The notes: generated from the sequence alone by a model not told the origin. 64,000 nucleotides of DNA from Platerodrilus igneus (GCA_036346225.1 JARFIW010001177.1:1272501-1336500), one strand, 5' to 3'. Numbered from the stretch's first letter, positions 1 to 10,330 are shown. Program-made: numbers and translations.

Positions 1-588
1 ACAATTGTTTTTAATTGAACGAGAATATGTATTTATTTTAGTGAATGCTCCATACAACCAACGCGTCTGGCGGTCATGCCTGGTGGTCCTGGTGGGATGT
101 TCAGGCACTATGGTGAATTAACCCCCGTCAGGGTGTGATGCTGAGAAGTCATGGCGATTGGTGGGTCTTTGGTATTTAGATGCATATTTTTTTAATTTGT
201 ATTACAACAATCTTTTTAGTGTGTTATTTAACTTTGTTCGTATGCATTCGACAGTTTTCGCTTCTTGCTCTGTAAAGTATAGATAGCATTTTTTTTTGTA
301 AGTTAGTATTGGATGGTGGTGGAAACAGAATGCATAGGTATAGTATTAGAGAATTAAAAGTCATATAACGTATTATAAGACAAATGTCGATCTCGAATAG
401 ACGAAGATTAAAGTACGGAACTAAAAATTTTGAATTTTTGAGGGAATATTTATCTAGACCAAAATGACTTGCTTAACGTATAGCTAGCAAACACATGGAA
501 ATCATATTATGGATTTTTTATCGGTTGTCCGGGTGCTCGATTATACACTACATTTAGATCTACTTAGCTTAAGTAACGTGGTATAAAA
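1..588. other. Unassigned AT-rich DNA
   Basis: No coding region, RNA gene or repeat family could be recognised in this stretch. It holds only short open frames with no family resemblance. Confidence 0.5.
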
Positions 589-891
589 ATGCAAGAAGAA
601 ATAACATATAACAATGCGGATCTAAAGCTGTTGTTTGGCAGTAAATGTGTATTGCCCATTAAAATAAATAACTTCTGTTGGAAGAGGGAAAATTGTACTT
701 CCAAAATGCGTCTATGTATTCGGTGTAACTTCCGGCACTACAGTTTAAATTGTTGGGAATATTGGTGTCGGGTTACAGGAGTGGGGTTTTGGCATGTCAG
801 TTGGCATGCCGAAATGGAATACGTCGGGGCCCCGTGGCCATATGGTCAGGTGATCGTGTCGGCAGGTAGCTATACGGTCATAATAATTTAA
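589..891 (+). CDS. Unrecognised 100-aa ORF, possibly a relic
   Basis: An ATG-started open frame of 100 codons that I do not recognise. It contains a cysteine cluster in the middle (CIRC and two later Cys around residues 43-60) and an aromatic, Trp-rich second half, ending in a short hydrophobic tail. It lies upstream of the duplicated virus-like segments and on the same strand as the 3.4-5.8 kb ORF set, so it may belong to the same decayed insertion. Chance cannot be excluded at this length. Confidence 0.2.
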   Translation: MQEEITYNNADLKLLFGSKCVLPIKINNFCWKRENCTSKMRLCIRCNFRHYSLNCWEYWCRVTGVGFWHVSWHAEMEYVGAPWPYGQVIVSAGSYTVIII

Positions 892-2959
892 AAACTATGG
901 TAAATTCCTAGTTAAGAAAGATATATGTAGAGGTTTTAATAATTACTTACGTGGAAAGTGCTTGAAATTTGTATCTGTTAGGTATGGAGTAAAAAGTAAA
1001 CTCCCATTCTAACTACAATGCGAAAACAAAGGGGATCGTAGAGTAAAACAAATTACTCGGTAAGTTGGTCTGGAAAGTATTAACAAAGATATGATTACTA
1101 TCCCTTTGACGTGATATCACCCAGGATTTTGCTGGTTTTTTTAGCATGACGGTGATATGTAATTATTTAACTACAAACCATAACTTTTGCTACAAGGGGT
1201 GAATACGATGAGAACTGCAATAACATCTTGGTGTACTGCAGATACAACTGTCAGTTGCTTTTTAATGCAGCTTTGACTTGCATTTTATAGTTCTCAAATA
1301 ACTTCATCCCAGCTTTGAAAGGAAGCATCTTCCAGTATTGTAGTCTCTTTAGGATTTCTTGCTCTAGATGGCTAAACGAGCGATAAAAAGCTAGTTTGTT
1401 AGGTATTACCTACAATTTTAAAGAATTAGAATTGCATATTATTTTTAAAAAATTACTTTTATTTGTGAATGAGTTTGTTGAACAATCTCTAAAGTCATGT
1501 GCAGCTGTAGTTGGAAGGTATCCTGCATAGTATTTTTCTCGATTAAGTAAGGCGTCATCCAATAGGTCATCTTCGAAATCTTGGGTTTTGGATATGTGGT
1601 CGCAACTACCGCATCTGGTTTTTCGATTTCTATCACATTCGGTTGAATTACTTCTTGATCGTTGCATAGGTTCGAATTTATTTACTGTAAAGTTTTTTTA
1701 TATTATCCGAAAATTGAAAACCGCTTTTACCACTTAGGTTAAATAGAATTAATTTCAAGCCAGTTGGATACATTAAAGTTTAGTAGTACAAGTATATTTA
1801 TAATACAAAACTACTTACCAAATTTTTAAAGCTATGTAAACGATTCGAATTAATTCAATTTGAAATGAGGTAAATAGTGTCTATTCTTTTCTTGAATTAT
1901 AACAACGAGAATTATTTTTCTCTTTAATCCTTTTTACGTAGATTACAATTAATTAATTTTCATTCCACATAAACATTTTACTTTAATATGGCACAAGCTT
2001 AAGTGATTTTAGATTTCATTTAGATATTATTATATATTACTCTTTCCTAGAAAGTATTAACTCCAGATGACTAGGTATTATGAATAACTACCTCAAATGA
2101 TTTTGCTTGTTCCAACAAATTGCTTTAGACGTCTAATACGTCATCGTGTATTTAAGAAGTTTGACTGGAATTTTTTATTCACACATTCCTTTATGTTTGA
2201 ATACTCTTGTCCAACTGACAACGAACCATTTCATTTTCGCTGACAGTAGGATTTGAACCCGCGATTAGTTATTAAGAAACTTTATAAATTTTTTTGTACA
2301 ATTTACTGTTTACATAAGCATTTAAGAAATTTCTTATTTCTATTTTATTTACAATACTAATTTGTATTTTTCATTAAATTCCCTCAATTTTTTTTTGCAA
2401 GATCTAACACTGCCTCAACCAAATCAGAGAATGCGACAACACAGTCTAAATACTAATGGCAGCAACTCACAATAAATAGCGAATAACTAAAGGATGGCAA
2501 AGACTACTAATATTATTGACTTAGTCATGAAACCCTAACCTAACATCACCACCCAAAATGATGCAGTTTGAATTTTGAATGATTTTAATTGGATATTTTA
2601 CTACTGACTATAATCCAATACATAGACTTGTTCCATTTTATGTTCACTTTGGACTATATACTGTTTTACCAGAACTTATAAATGCGAAGCAACGCAAAAC
2701 ATCGGACACTGAATATGATATTAAGTGGTCGCGAACGCTTAACTTCACTTTTCTACGTCTACAACCAATTATTCGAAGAAACATGGTCCAATGATTACTT
2801 CATGATCCTTAGCTTTATAGAGCCACTACGGATATAGTGCGCACCTTTTGTAAGGACAAGAAGCACAAGAGCATATATTTTCTCTTCAAAAAACTTATTT
2901 TCCTTTTCCATAAACTCCCATTCCTTATGGATATGGATACGTCTTCCTTACAACTACAC
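892..2959. other. Mostly unassigned AT-rich DNA
   Basis: Apart from the fragment at 1,095-1,232 nothing recognisable was found. Open frames here, such as one of 71 codons at 2,579-2,794, show no family signature. A short B-box-like stretch on the minus strand near 2,240-2,270 resembles a tRNA T-arm but has no matching tRNA fold. Confidence 0.4.
1095..1232 (+). repeat. Diverged copy of the 5' end of the 4.0-kb virus-like ORF
   Basis: This stretch aligns closely with 3,995-4,125, the start of the ORF at 4,010-4,816. Both share a near-identical core reading TAATTATTTAACTACAAACC and continue for about 130 bases with scattered substitutions and two single-base indels. The copy has lost the start codon through a one-base change. 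It is informative because at the place where the main copy has an in-frame TAA this copy has a sense codon, so that stop is likely secondary decay. Confidence 0.8.
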
Positions 2960-3063
2960 AAGTGTGGACCTAGGTTAGATAAAGGAAAAATTAATAGGTT
3001 AGGTCAGCGCCGCGGCGCTGACCAACCTATTAATTTTTCCTTTATCAACCTAGGTCCACACTT
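2960..3063. repeat. 104-bp near-perfect palindrome (foldback)
   Basis: The left arm beginning AAGTGTGGACCTAGGTT is matched base for base, in reverse complement, by the right arm ending AACCTAGGTCCACACTT. The only differences are about two one-base indels. The centre is a GC-only palindrome at 3,007-3,018. It would form a stem of about 50 bp if single stranded. It could be a foldback MITE or a viral terminal hairpin remnant. No coding content. Confidence 0.9.
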
Positions 3064-3176
3064 TTAATGGAAAACTCATTAAAAGCAATTAGTGCTAACG
3101 AGTTTTTAATGAGAAACTCATTAAAAACAATTAGTGCTAATGGGTTTTAATGAGAAAACTCATTAAAAACAGCCTA
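3064..3176. repeat. Short tandem repeat, period about 41-42 bp
   Basis: About two and a half copies of a unit containing CATTAAAAACAATTAGTGCT followed by self-complementary TTTTAATGAG / CTCATTAAAA pieces. It begins immediately at the end of the 104-bp palindrome, so the two together form a structured repeat block upstream of the ORF set at 3.4 kb. Confidence 0.75.
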
Positions 3177-3190
3177 ACCTATCAATTTTT

Positions 3191-3245
3191 CATGTGGTCA
3201 TGTGATCATATGATTATGTGGTCATGTGGTCATGTGGTCATGGGG
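3191..3245. repeat. 8-bp tandem repeat (CATGTGGT)n
   Basis: Seven units of an 8-base motif, CATGTGGT, with a few substitutions (CATGTGAT, CATATGAT, TATGTGGT). Confidence 0.85.
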
Positions 3246-3393
3246 CAATTTCACCCTAACTTAACATCCTACATATATCCGGATATATGTCGAGGCGCAT
3301 CCCTGTCGGCTTAGGTCGGATAACAACATATTCGACTATCTTCGGCAATATACGCCCCCACTCTGTAGAATACATAAGAGAACAATTTTTTCG

Positions 3394-3400
3394 TATATAA
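3394..3400 (+). promoter_or_regulatory. TATA-box-like element upstream of the 3.43-kb ORF
   Basis: A TATATAA motif lies about 33 bases upstream of the ATG at 3,433, with a 5' leader too short for introns. The spacing fits a TATA-driven compact promoter. In AT-rich DNA such motifs are common by chance, so the support is mostly positional. Confidence 0.3.
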
Positions 3401-3432
3401 TTTAGTATTCGATAGTAGATAGAACGGTAAAC

Positions 3433-3945
3433 ATGAGCGTCTCCAAGGTGATTAACGTTTCTCAACTTCTTGGGAATAAAGTGAAACCGACAAATGAGCG
3501 ATTTGGATTATGGCTTTTAGTAGAAAATATGTGCAACAATAATCTGGTAACAGATATTGGTAATATTTGTTATGTCGAAGGCGAGCAGATGCTGACTGGT
3601 GGACTACACACACCAATTACAGAACCATTTTGTGACAATATAATGTTGGTTAAAATTTGCGACTTTTCTGACGCCGAACAAACCTCTGCAAGCAAAAGGA
3701 TGTTTATCCTAAAAAAAGAAATTTGTGGTGCATTTAACAGCTATCTACGAAGAAAGTTTGACCGATTTGTTTCCGCTAGACATGGTGTTAAAGCTAAGCT
3801 TCCGTTTTCTCTGGAAAGCACTAACAAGATGGGCCAGAGAGTAAAAGAAATTATCGGAAAAGAAGACCTCGAATGCATTAATAAAAAATTCCAAAATCCT
3901 ATATGTGTTCCATACAAAGTGGAACTAGCAGATGATAAATTGTAA
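3433..3945 (+). CDS. Unrecognised 170-aa virus-like ORF A
   Basis: An uninterrupted 170-codon ORF, ATG at 3,433. I do not recognise the family. The N-terminal part has a WLLVENMC stretch, the middle a TSASKRMFILKKE helix-like region, and residues 105-120 are basic (SYLRRKFDRFVSARHGVK), which could bind nucleic acid. It is the first of three closely spaced intronless ORFs on one strand (64 bases to the next), an arrangement typical of DNA-virus or large DNA-transposon cassettes rather than arthropod genes. It is the only intact member of the set. Function is unknown. Confidence 0.55.
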   Translation: MSVSKVINVSQLLGNKVKPTNERFGLWLLVENMCNNNLVTDIGNICYVEGEQMLTGGLHTPITEPFCDNIMLVKICDFSDAEQTSASKRMFILKKEICGAFNSYLRRKFDRFVSARHGVKAKLPFSLESTNKMGQRVKEIIGKEDLECINKKFQNPICVPYKVELADDKL

Positions 3946-4009
3946 ACTTAATAGTAGGAAATACCAGATATATTAGACGAACTCGAAAAGATTATTTCTA
4001 TCTTTTGAC

Positions 4010-4816
4010 ATGGATGTAACCCAAGATTTTGCGGGTATATTTAGCAAGATGGAGATGTGTAATTATTTAACTACAAACCATAACTTTTGCTATAAGGGCG
4101 AATACGAATAAAAGTGTAATATTATAGTTGACAACGATAAAACTGTAGGAATTGATTGTTTAACATGGCTAACAACCAATGCAAGAATTAAGATATACAA
4201 CAAATTTGTGTGTCAGATAACAAGTCCTGGTGTTAATAAACAACTTGGCAATCATATACTAGATTTTTTACGTTGTCCAGATGTGCGTTTAAGGGAAACA
4301 TTTGCGTCTACTTTGGCTAAAGAACATGGTATTACGCGATTGGAAGCGACAATATACAATTGTGCAATTGGAAGCAATGTCAGTGCGGAACGGGTGTATA
4401 ATCCCTTAAAAGACTGTTTAACGTTATTGGAAGATAGTAAGTTATACTTCCTAAAGGCGCCAATGTACTCGGTACCACTTGCCAAAATGTGGAGTAAGCT
4501 ATCGGACAAGCTACAAAATAGCTGCTGTTTAGTGTTTAATAACCTGCTACAGTACGTGTATTGGGGGAATGGTAATACAAAGAAATTGACGGGCTTGCAG
4601 ATTAAGTTGTCCGAAAAACCAAAAGAAAGGGAAAAATTGATAAAGTATGTGCTTTCGGCTTTTAGTTTTAACTATTTACCTGTAAATTATTTGGAGATAG
4701 TAGAGGAGGAAGACAGCTCAGATAAAATAAAATCTTACACAAGTGCTACATTAAAGCAGGCAGTACATATTTTACACAATCTGCAACACCATATTCTACA
4801 ATTCCAAAAGAAATAA
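4010..4816 (+). pseudogene. Unrecognised virus-like ORF B with one in-frame stop
   Basis: An ATG at 4,010 opens a frame that runs in phase to 4,816 (268 codons) with a single TAA near codon 34. From 4,208 on it is open. The diverged copy at 1.1 kb has a sense codon at the stop position, so I treat the stop as decay of one gene. The protein is mixed alpha/beta by eye with no motif I can name; residues such as YVYWGNG and a C-terminal acidic run (EIVEEED) stand out. The next ORF overlaps the end of this one in another frame: that frame is open from 4,726 and reads protein-like from about 4,760, so B and C may once have been one longer protein separated by a frameshift. Confidence 0.55.
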
Positions 4817-4827
4817 TCATTTCGGAA

Positions 4828-5816
4828 TTGGGGTTGATAGATACGCATAACATTCGTCCAGAGGTTGTACGACAACGCGTAAATATTGGTAGTAAACTTT
4901 ATCCGTTTACGCTAAAGGAAATTGCTCCATTATGCATACCATACGCTGTAAGTGGAAGGAAAAGACAACTGGAATTAGAGGAAATGGATGCAAAAAGACG
5001 AAAATTGGAGTACATGGAAAACACTGCGACAATACGCGAACAATACAAAGATGTGTTATACAAAGAACATCTTATTAGAGAAAATGAGGAAGAATTAAAA
5101 GATTATTTTATGTGCCGATGGAGTGACTTAAATACATCCGGGTTCTACAAGCTGTTTGCATTTGCGGTTAGTAAGAAAGACTCTTTTAGTTATGTAGACG
5201 TTCTTGCGGAAAAGGATGGTACTAAATCCGTATACTTTTTAAAAGGTTATTCTAAAAACGTATTTATCAAAATGGCAGATAACAAAGAAGAACTAAGGAA
5301 TGCGGGTTTCGTAGCCTTGGCGTACACCACACGTAAAGGGGTTCCGCTAAACATTGTATATTTGCCCAGTAAAGAACCTTTCGGATCATTTAAAACCGAG
5401 GGTCTTACAACCTATAACAACCATATATTCCCAAAAGTGGTGGACATGCAACTACGCAACAGTGTGTGGGAGAAAAGGATTTCCTCCAATACCGACAAGA
5501 AGAAGTCGATCAAGCTAACAAGATACGTATGCAGGATATAGTGGGAAAGCTGCGATTAAAAAATTGTCACAAGCTGCAAGAATTACACGAAGGAATGGAT
5601 CTGGTTGTCGGCGGAATCAAAGACTTTAAATATAGAGGCAAACTTCGGTACATTTTACAATTCGAAAACCTAGACGGTCTTTATGTATCAAACTATTGGC
5701 TAGAAAAGGAGATAGAAGACTTGGGTGTCGATTTAAATTTTAAGCTGCGAATAAAATTAGATAAAATTAAAACCACCGCAAACAAACATAAAGAAAGGAC
5801 TGTCTTCTGTGTATAA
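4828..5816 (+). pseudogene. Unrecognised virus-like ORF C, split by a one-base deletion
   Basis: The first part is open to 5,541 and the second, in another frame, from 5,466 to 5,816. Comparison with the copies at 53,985 and 6,895 shows one base missing here near 5,475; both copies carry the extra base and keep the frame across this point, so this was one ORF. There is a charged helical, possibly coiled-coil, segment near residues 45-95. The C-terminal 80 residues alternate basic and hydrophobic strands (KYRGKLRYILQFE, then LYVSNYWLEKEI), which by eye resembles an OB-like single-strand DNA-binding fold; that is only a suggestion. No ATG lies at the 5' edge: the frame is open back to 4,726. 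Confidence 0.55.
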
Positions 5817-5893
5817 CTTTGTACTAAAATTAAGTTTAAATGGGTCCATGCTTGGCATTAGTTGTTTTTTAAATTTGTTATGTATAATGTCAG

Positions 5894-5899
5894 AATAAA
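5894..5899 (+). promoter_or_regulatory. Polyadenylation signal AATAAA
   Basis: An AATAAA hexamer sits about 78 bases after the stop codon of ORF C, the position expected for a poly(A) signal closing the ORF A-B-C set. Such hexamers are frequent in AT-rich DNA. Confidence 0.35.
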
Positions 5900-5979
5900 C
5901 ATTTTATAATAGTATATAACATTGTTCTTTATTTATAAAAGGCTGTGACGTTACCACGAAATAGCAGTCGCACAGAGAG

Positions 5980-6095
5980 GGGCGCGCATGGGCAGGGGTG
6001 TGCACGCGCAGGGGGCGCGCATGGGCAGGGGTGTGCACGCGCAGGGGGAGCGCATGGGCAGGGGTGCGCACGCGCAGGGGGCGCGCATGGGCACA
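5980..6095. repeat. GC-rich 33-bp minisatellite
   Basis: About three and a half units of a 33-base motif built from CATGGGCAGGGG, TGTGCACGCGCAG and GGGCGCG. The composition is very unlike the AT-rich surroundings. The 33-base period (a multiple of 3) keeps frames open on both strands, which explains the Met-Gly-Arg-Gly-Val-His type open frames here. It interrupts sequence that is otherwise similar to 7.5 kb and 7.97 kb. Confidence 0.85.
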
Positions 6096-6239
6096 GGCGT
6101 GCTTAGGCGTACACGAGGGATGCGGAAGTTAACAGTCACCAAGCATTCAATTCTTTATTTGGATGGTATCAGTACTTGTCTGCGTATGTATCCGGAGTAA
6201 AGAATACGATTTGCATACGCAGCTTATTAATAAAATTAG

Positions 6240-7349
6240 TTTATCGAGGGAAGATGACAAGCGTTACGTCACCTAATAGTACAACAATCTACGCATGGGG
6301 ACGTAAAGATATAAGATAGTTGTTTATATTTGTATAGATTTTGTAAATCTATTGTATATATTAGTTTTTAAATTCCATAATTTTTAAGTTCCTCGCCCAC
6401 CTTCCAAATCCTTCTTCTGCTTCTATCCTGGTTGACAGAGTATACGTGTTACCTCCACGTGGTATTCGCGGGGCACATCGGTTTTAGATTTCTAGGGGAA
6501 TGGTTAGTTAAAGCATATGTCTCGGTTTAGCGAAAAAAGGGTTTTAAAGATGGAGTTAAATAAAGATGGGTAAAAATTAGTCTTTAAAAGGCATAACTTT
6601 GTATGGGGTGGTCCTATTTAAAATCTATTTACAGATTTGAGGTCCCTAGAAAAATTTAATATTAGTTGATACCTAGCAAAATATATTTATCTTAAAAGAG
6701 TGACTACCCCGCGTATAATAAATACAATATAACACTTGTCGATAAAAACTTGTAGGAAATTTAAAGACGAATTTAATGGGGTCTAGTATTAGAATTTGTT
6801 GGTAGTAGGGCTAAGTCCGAGTGTATTGTAGGCGAGAAAGATACGATTAAAAAGATTAAAGGGTCTCACGAAGTGTAGTTAAGTAAAACCGGGGTGCTAC
6901 AACCTATAACGAGCATATATTCCCAAAGGGTGGGCATGCAACTACGCAGCAGTGCGTGGGATAATAAGAATTCTCTCTAATAAGAAATTAAAGTTTCCAT
7001 GTACGTAGCACCAGTCATTGGGAAATGGTAGAAATGTTAAACCTATAAAGGCGATTATTAGTTGTGGATTAGAAAAATAATAATTTTCATGGACTAAATA
7101 AAATAGCTTAGACTAATTAATGTATATGGTTACATATTCTCGTACACATCCACAAACATCTGCTTATATCCACAATGGCGATACCGGTAGTTTTTGTTTA
7201 ACAACTAGTAGGAAAGATACGTTAGGTGTTAGTGTGCGGAAGCCCATAGGATCGTTGGATTCAAAAAGAACGGTGCGGTGGGATGTATGGTGGTTCCCCG
7301 TTAGAATAATCGAAAGTGGTTAATCGGTCGTATTAGATGTTTAAATAAG
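6240..7349. other. Decayed duplicated sequence without intact genes
   Basis: Contains pieces found again elsewhere: a TTACCTCCACGTGGT block at about 6,440 recurs at 9,327, and a block around 6,605-6,665 (GGTCCTATTTAAAATCT) recurs near 9,850. An open frame of 67 codons at 7,120 shows no family signature. Confidence 0.5.
6895..7000 (+). repeat. Diverged copy of ORF C internal segment
   Basis: Aligns with 5,405-5,500 of ORF C (shared blocks ACAACCTATAAC and CATGCAACTACGCA) with many substitutions. It retains the base that is deleted in ORF C near 5,475, supporting the frameshift call there. It is surrounded by stops and is a relic. Confidence 0.75.
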
Positions 7350-8052
7350 CGAAAGTGTAAAGGCCTACATAAACAAAAATTTAATTAACCGACAAAAAAG
7401 TGCGCGATGTGCTACACTTATAAATAAAGTATGGAATGGTGCTTTTTAGCGGCCCTAGCAGTAAAAAGGGCGACTGACTTTTCCAAGCAACTACAAGAAT
7501 AGCAGTAGCGCAGAGAAGGGGTATGCATGTATTATACAGTTGCTGCAAAATATGTTAGTTTACGCGTAGCTCGGATGTGTAATTGATCACGACTTAAAGA
7601 TCCCTCGGAGGTTTAAAAATTCTCAACCCATTGTCGTTCGAAAAATGTTTGGAAATTATCAAAACGGTAGCGGGTCGAAGTTTAATGGATGATTGACCGA
7701 GTTTTTCTACCTTTTACGAGGGAATCGGAAATTGATAGACATCGAGCATCTAATTCTCTATTTGGACGATATCGAGTACTTACCGGTTCTAGAAATCAAT
7801 ACGTGCGGCCGACCGCTATGCGAAAGTGTAAAAGCCTACAGAAGCAAAATTTAATTATCAGACGAAAAAGTGTGCGATGTGCTATAGAAAGTATAAAAAA
7901 TGGTGCTTTGCATCGCTCCTAACAGTAAAAAGGAGAGTGACTTTTTCTAGCAATTACAAGAATAGCAGTAGCGCGGCGAAGGGGTATGCATGTATTATAC
8001 AGCGCATGGTTGCTATAAAATATGTTAGTTTACGAGAAGCTCGAACGTGCAC
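7350..8052. repeat. Direct duplication, two units of about 232 bp, 471 bp apart
   Basis: 7,350-7,582 and 7,821-8,052 align end to end: both begin CGAAAGTGTAAA(A/G)GCCTAC and both contain AAGGGGTATGCATGTATTAT. A third, more diverged, homologous piece lies at 5,955-6,230 (shared GCAGT.GCACAGAGAGGGG and the ATTC..TATTTGGA block of 7,750). Nothing recognisable is encoded. It suggests an old tandem array or repeated gene end belonging to the same insertion as ORFs A-C. Confidence 0.7.
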
Positions 8053-8553
8053 AAATTAAATTTTAATCTATAATTAACCACGGTCGTAAAAATGGGGAAT
8101 TAATGGGTAATTTTAATAGTGCTAAGCATATACTTTCGCTTGGTGATTCATTTGGAAAATATTCAAGCCTATCATTTCCTAAAGTATGACGTAGAAGTTA
8201 TTTAAAATTAAATTGTTGTAAGTATCCTGTAGACAACAAGTTCGTATTTTCTTAGTAATGGTTTAAAGTGTTTTTGGTTATAGTAGCACTGCATCTTCTA
8301 CAGCACGACTTGCAGACAACTTGTGTGCGTGTGCTACCGCTCTTTTAGATTTTTAATATGCACACGATCCGTATAACATGGAAGACGTTTTCCGGTGTTT
8401 CTACTAACGGCATTCGCACCATCGACAAAGCGGAGCAGGTGCATGCATTGGCGCTAAATGTATTGGACGAGCAGCGAGGATTATGACGTCATTTAGTTCC
8501 CCGCCGAATCCTCAACTTCGTTCGGATGTCTTCGGAAACCTTCGGTTTGCATT

Positions 8554-8561
8554 CTATAAGG
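8554..8561 (+). promoter_or_regulatory. TATA-like element upstream of the zinc-finger ORF
   Basis: CTATAAGG lies about 100 bases upstream of the ATG at 8,655, in a locally less AT-rich stretch. A TTAGTTAG run follows some 40 bases later and could hold an initiator. Weak, positional support only. Confidence 0.25.
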
Positions 8562-8654
8562 AGCATAAATCAGGTACGCTCGAGTAAGCTTTTTAGTTAG
8601 TTCGCTTACAAGTTTAACTAAAGTGCTATAGTGCGGGTTTTGTTTTGTACTAAA

Positions 8655-9208
8655 ATGGTACCTGCAAACGTTTATAAGTGCAACCCTTGCGGTGTTTCCT
8701 ATACCTGGAAAAATGCTCTCAAACGGCACCAGAACAAATGTCGTGGTGTAACATCGCCCAGGGTTAAGCCGTCCGCAGCAAAGTACTTAAACTCTGGGTC
8801 TTGCGGTATCGCTTTTACGAGAATGGACAGCTTACAGCGACACAAGGAAAAACAGCACGGTATGTTATTAAGCCGTAAACGTTCAACGCCGCCAGCTGTT
8901 AAAGGGTCTTGTACGAAACAACCACGAATTATGTGTACAGTATGCGATTTCGAAATGGAAAAACTACGTACGCCGCACACTTAAGGAGCAACAAACATAA
9001 AAATGCATCAGTTACCGCTACTAACGAAGATGGCGTAGAAATGATTAGCACAGCGTTTAACAACTGTATGGCTAGCTATCGCATAAATAACGCCAGCGTC
9101 GACGATGGAGTGTCCGAGTTTCTTTGGAAGCAGAAGGAACGATTTATTCGATTACTTAATAAAAAAAGAATACAACATATAATCCGGAAAATACGTACGA
9201 GGTCTTAA
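8655..9208 (+). pseudogene. C2H2/C2HC zinc-finger ORF, frameshifted
   Basis: Opening at ATG 8,655, the ORF encodes three finger-like units. The first, near residue 7, has CNPC then H and C in the second pair (C2HC type). The second has lost its first Cys pair, with CGIAF followed by HKEKQH. The third starts CTVC, and its histidines (HLRSNKH) lie in another frame, so a frameshift falls between about 8,945 and 8,965; the second frame runs to 9,208. Similar N-terminal fingers precede type-B DNA polymerase-like proteins of large arthropod DNA elements as I recall them, so this may be the N-terminus of such a gene. No polymerase follows here. Confidence 0.5.
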
Positions 9209-9209
9209 A

Positions 9210-9650
9210 CATCATTCCTAATAGTACAGCAACCTAATTAAGGTAGGTCAGTAAGCAATATTTAATTGCTGTTAATTGACTAGCATTTAGCGTACTTTCC
9301 TATTTAAAACCCATTACATTGGAATGTGTTTACCTCCACGTGGTGTCGCTGGACGGTAAAACATATTGTTAGGTTAACGATAATATGTCTTATTAACCGA
9401 AAACACGTTTCCTCTTTTTTACATTAATCTCTTTTTATTACAGGTCTATTTAAACAACACATTAATCTTTTTTGTTACAGGTTAAACTACTTGGATTCGG
9501 GTACACACCGGAAATAATGTTATACTTTGTAAAAATTGTAATTAGTTTATTAAACTGTAAATTGGATAAAATAAATTTTCGCATGCTTAATTTATGTTAA
9601 TACTGCTACGTGTTTGGTTAAAGGATTGTAGATATTAAAAAGGAGAGGTG
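9210..9650. other. Unassigned AT-rich DNA
   Basis: No gene seen. Contains the second TTACCTCCACGTGGT block (about 9,327), shared with 6,440, and a short direct repeat of ACATTAATCT.TTTT.TTACAGGT at 9,421-9,484. Confidence 0.4.
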
Positions 9651-9654
9651 ATTA

Positions 9655-10330
9655 GAAATTGATCTTGGTACAAAATCTTAAAATTGGGGTAGTTCCCTTA
9701 GGGATGATGCAATCTGAAAAATTTAAAGAGATATGGGTAGCTGGAAAAAATCTAATATTAATTAATACCAAACAAGGTAGGTTTATCTCGTGGGTGGAAA
9801 TGTGGAGAAAGATTTATCTCGCAGAGGGTATGTGTGTAATTTTGCAGGGCGTGGTCCTATATTAAATCTGTTTACAGATTCGGATTCTACATAAAATTCT
9901 AGACTAACAAGATGTATCGCATGACTAAAAAAGTTTATAAGAACGGTCAAAAGTCGCTACAGGTAAGAAATCTTAAAATGAGGGTAGCTCCCTTGGGGGT
10001 GATGCAATCTGAAAAATTCCTAGAGATTCGGGTAGCTGAGAAAATTCTAATATTAATTGATACCAAACAAGATAGGTTTATCTCAAAAGATGCATTGGTT
10101 AGACGAAGAAAACTATTTGGTTCAGATGAAAGATAAAAAAATGGCTAGTCGAAGAAAACTTTTTGGTTCAGATGTGGGAGGAAATGAGGATGCTCATTTA
10201 TCTCGAAAGATGAAAAATTTATGATATTTATCTCGAAAGATGAAAAATGGTTAGTCGAAGAAAACTTTTTGGTCCAGATGTGTGAGGAAATGCGGGATTC
10301 TGGAGGAAATGTGGCGGCAGGATGCCTGAT
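9655..10330. repeat. Direct duplications of about 150 and 50 bp
   Basis: 9,665-9,815 and 9,955-10,100 are diverged direct copies (shared GATGCAATCTGAAAAATT and TCTAATATTAATT.ATACCAAACAAG). Within 10,080-10,300 a second small duplication repeats TAGTCGAAGAAAACTTTTTGG and TTTATCTCGAAAGATGAAAAAT. The open frames found here (68 and 74 codons) are copies of each other and show no family signature. Together with the 6.6-kb match they extend the mosaic of repeated fragments to 10.3 kb. Confidence 0.7.

Noticed and set aside
2236..2275. Possible tRNA on the minus strand (GGTTCAAATCC)
   Set aside because: Only the T-arm-like motif is present; no acceptor stem, D-arm or anticodon arm could be drawn.
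5951..6200. ORFs rich in repeated 11-residue units on both strands
   Set aside because: The 33-bp GC-rich minisatellite period is divisible by three, which keeps all frames open. No start or flanking gene supports coding.
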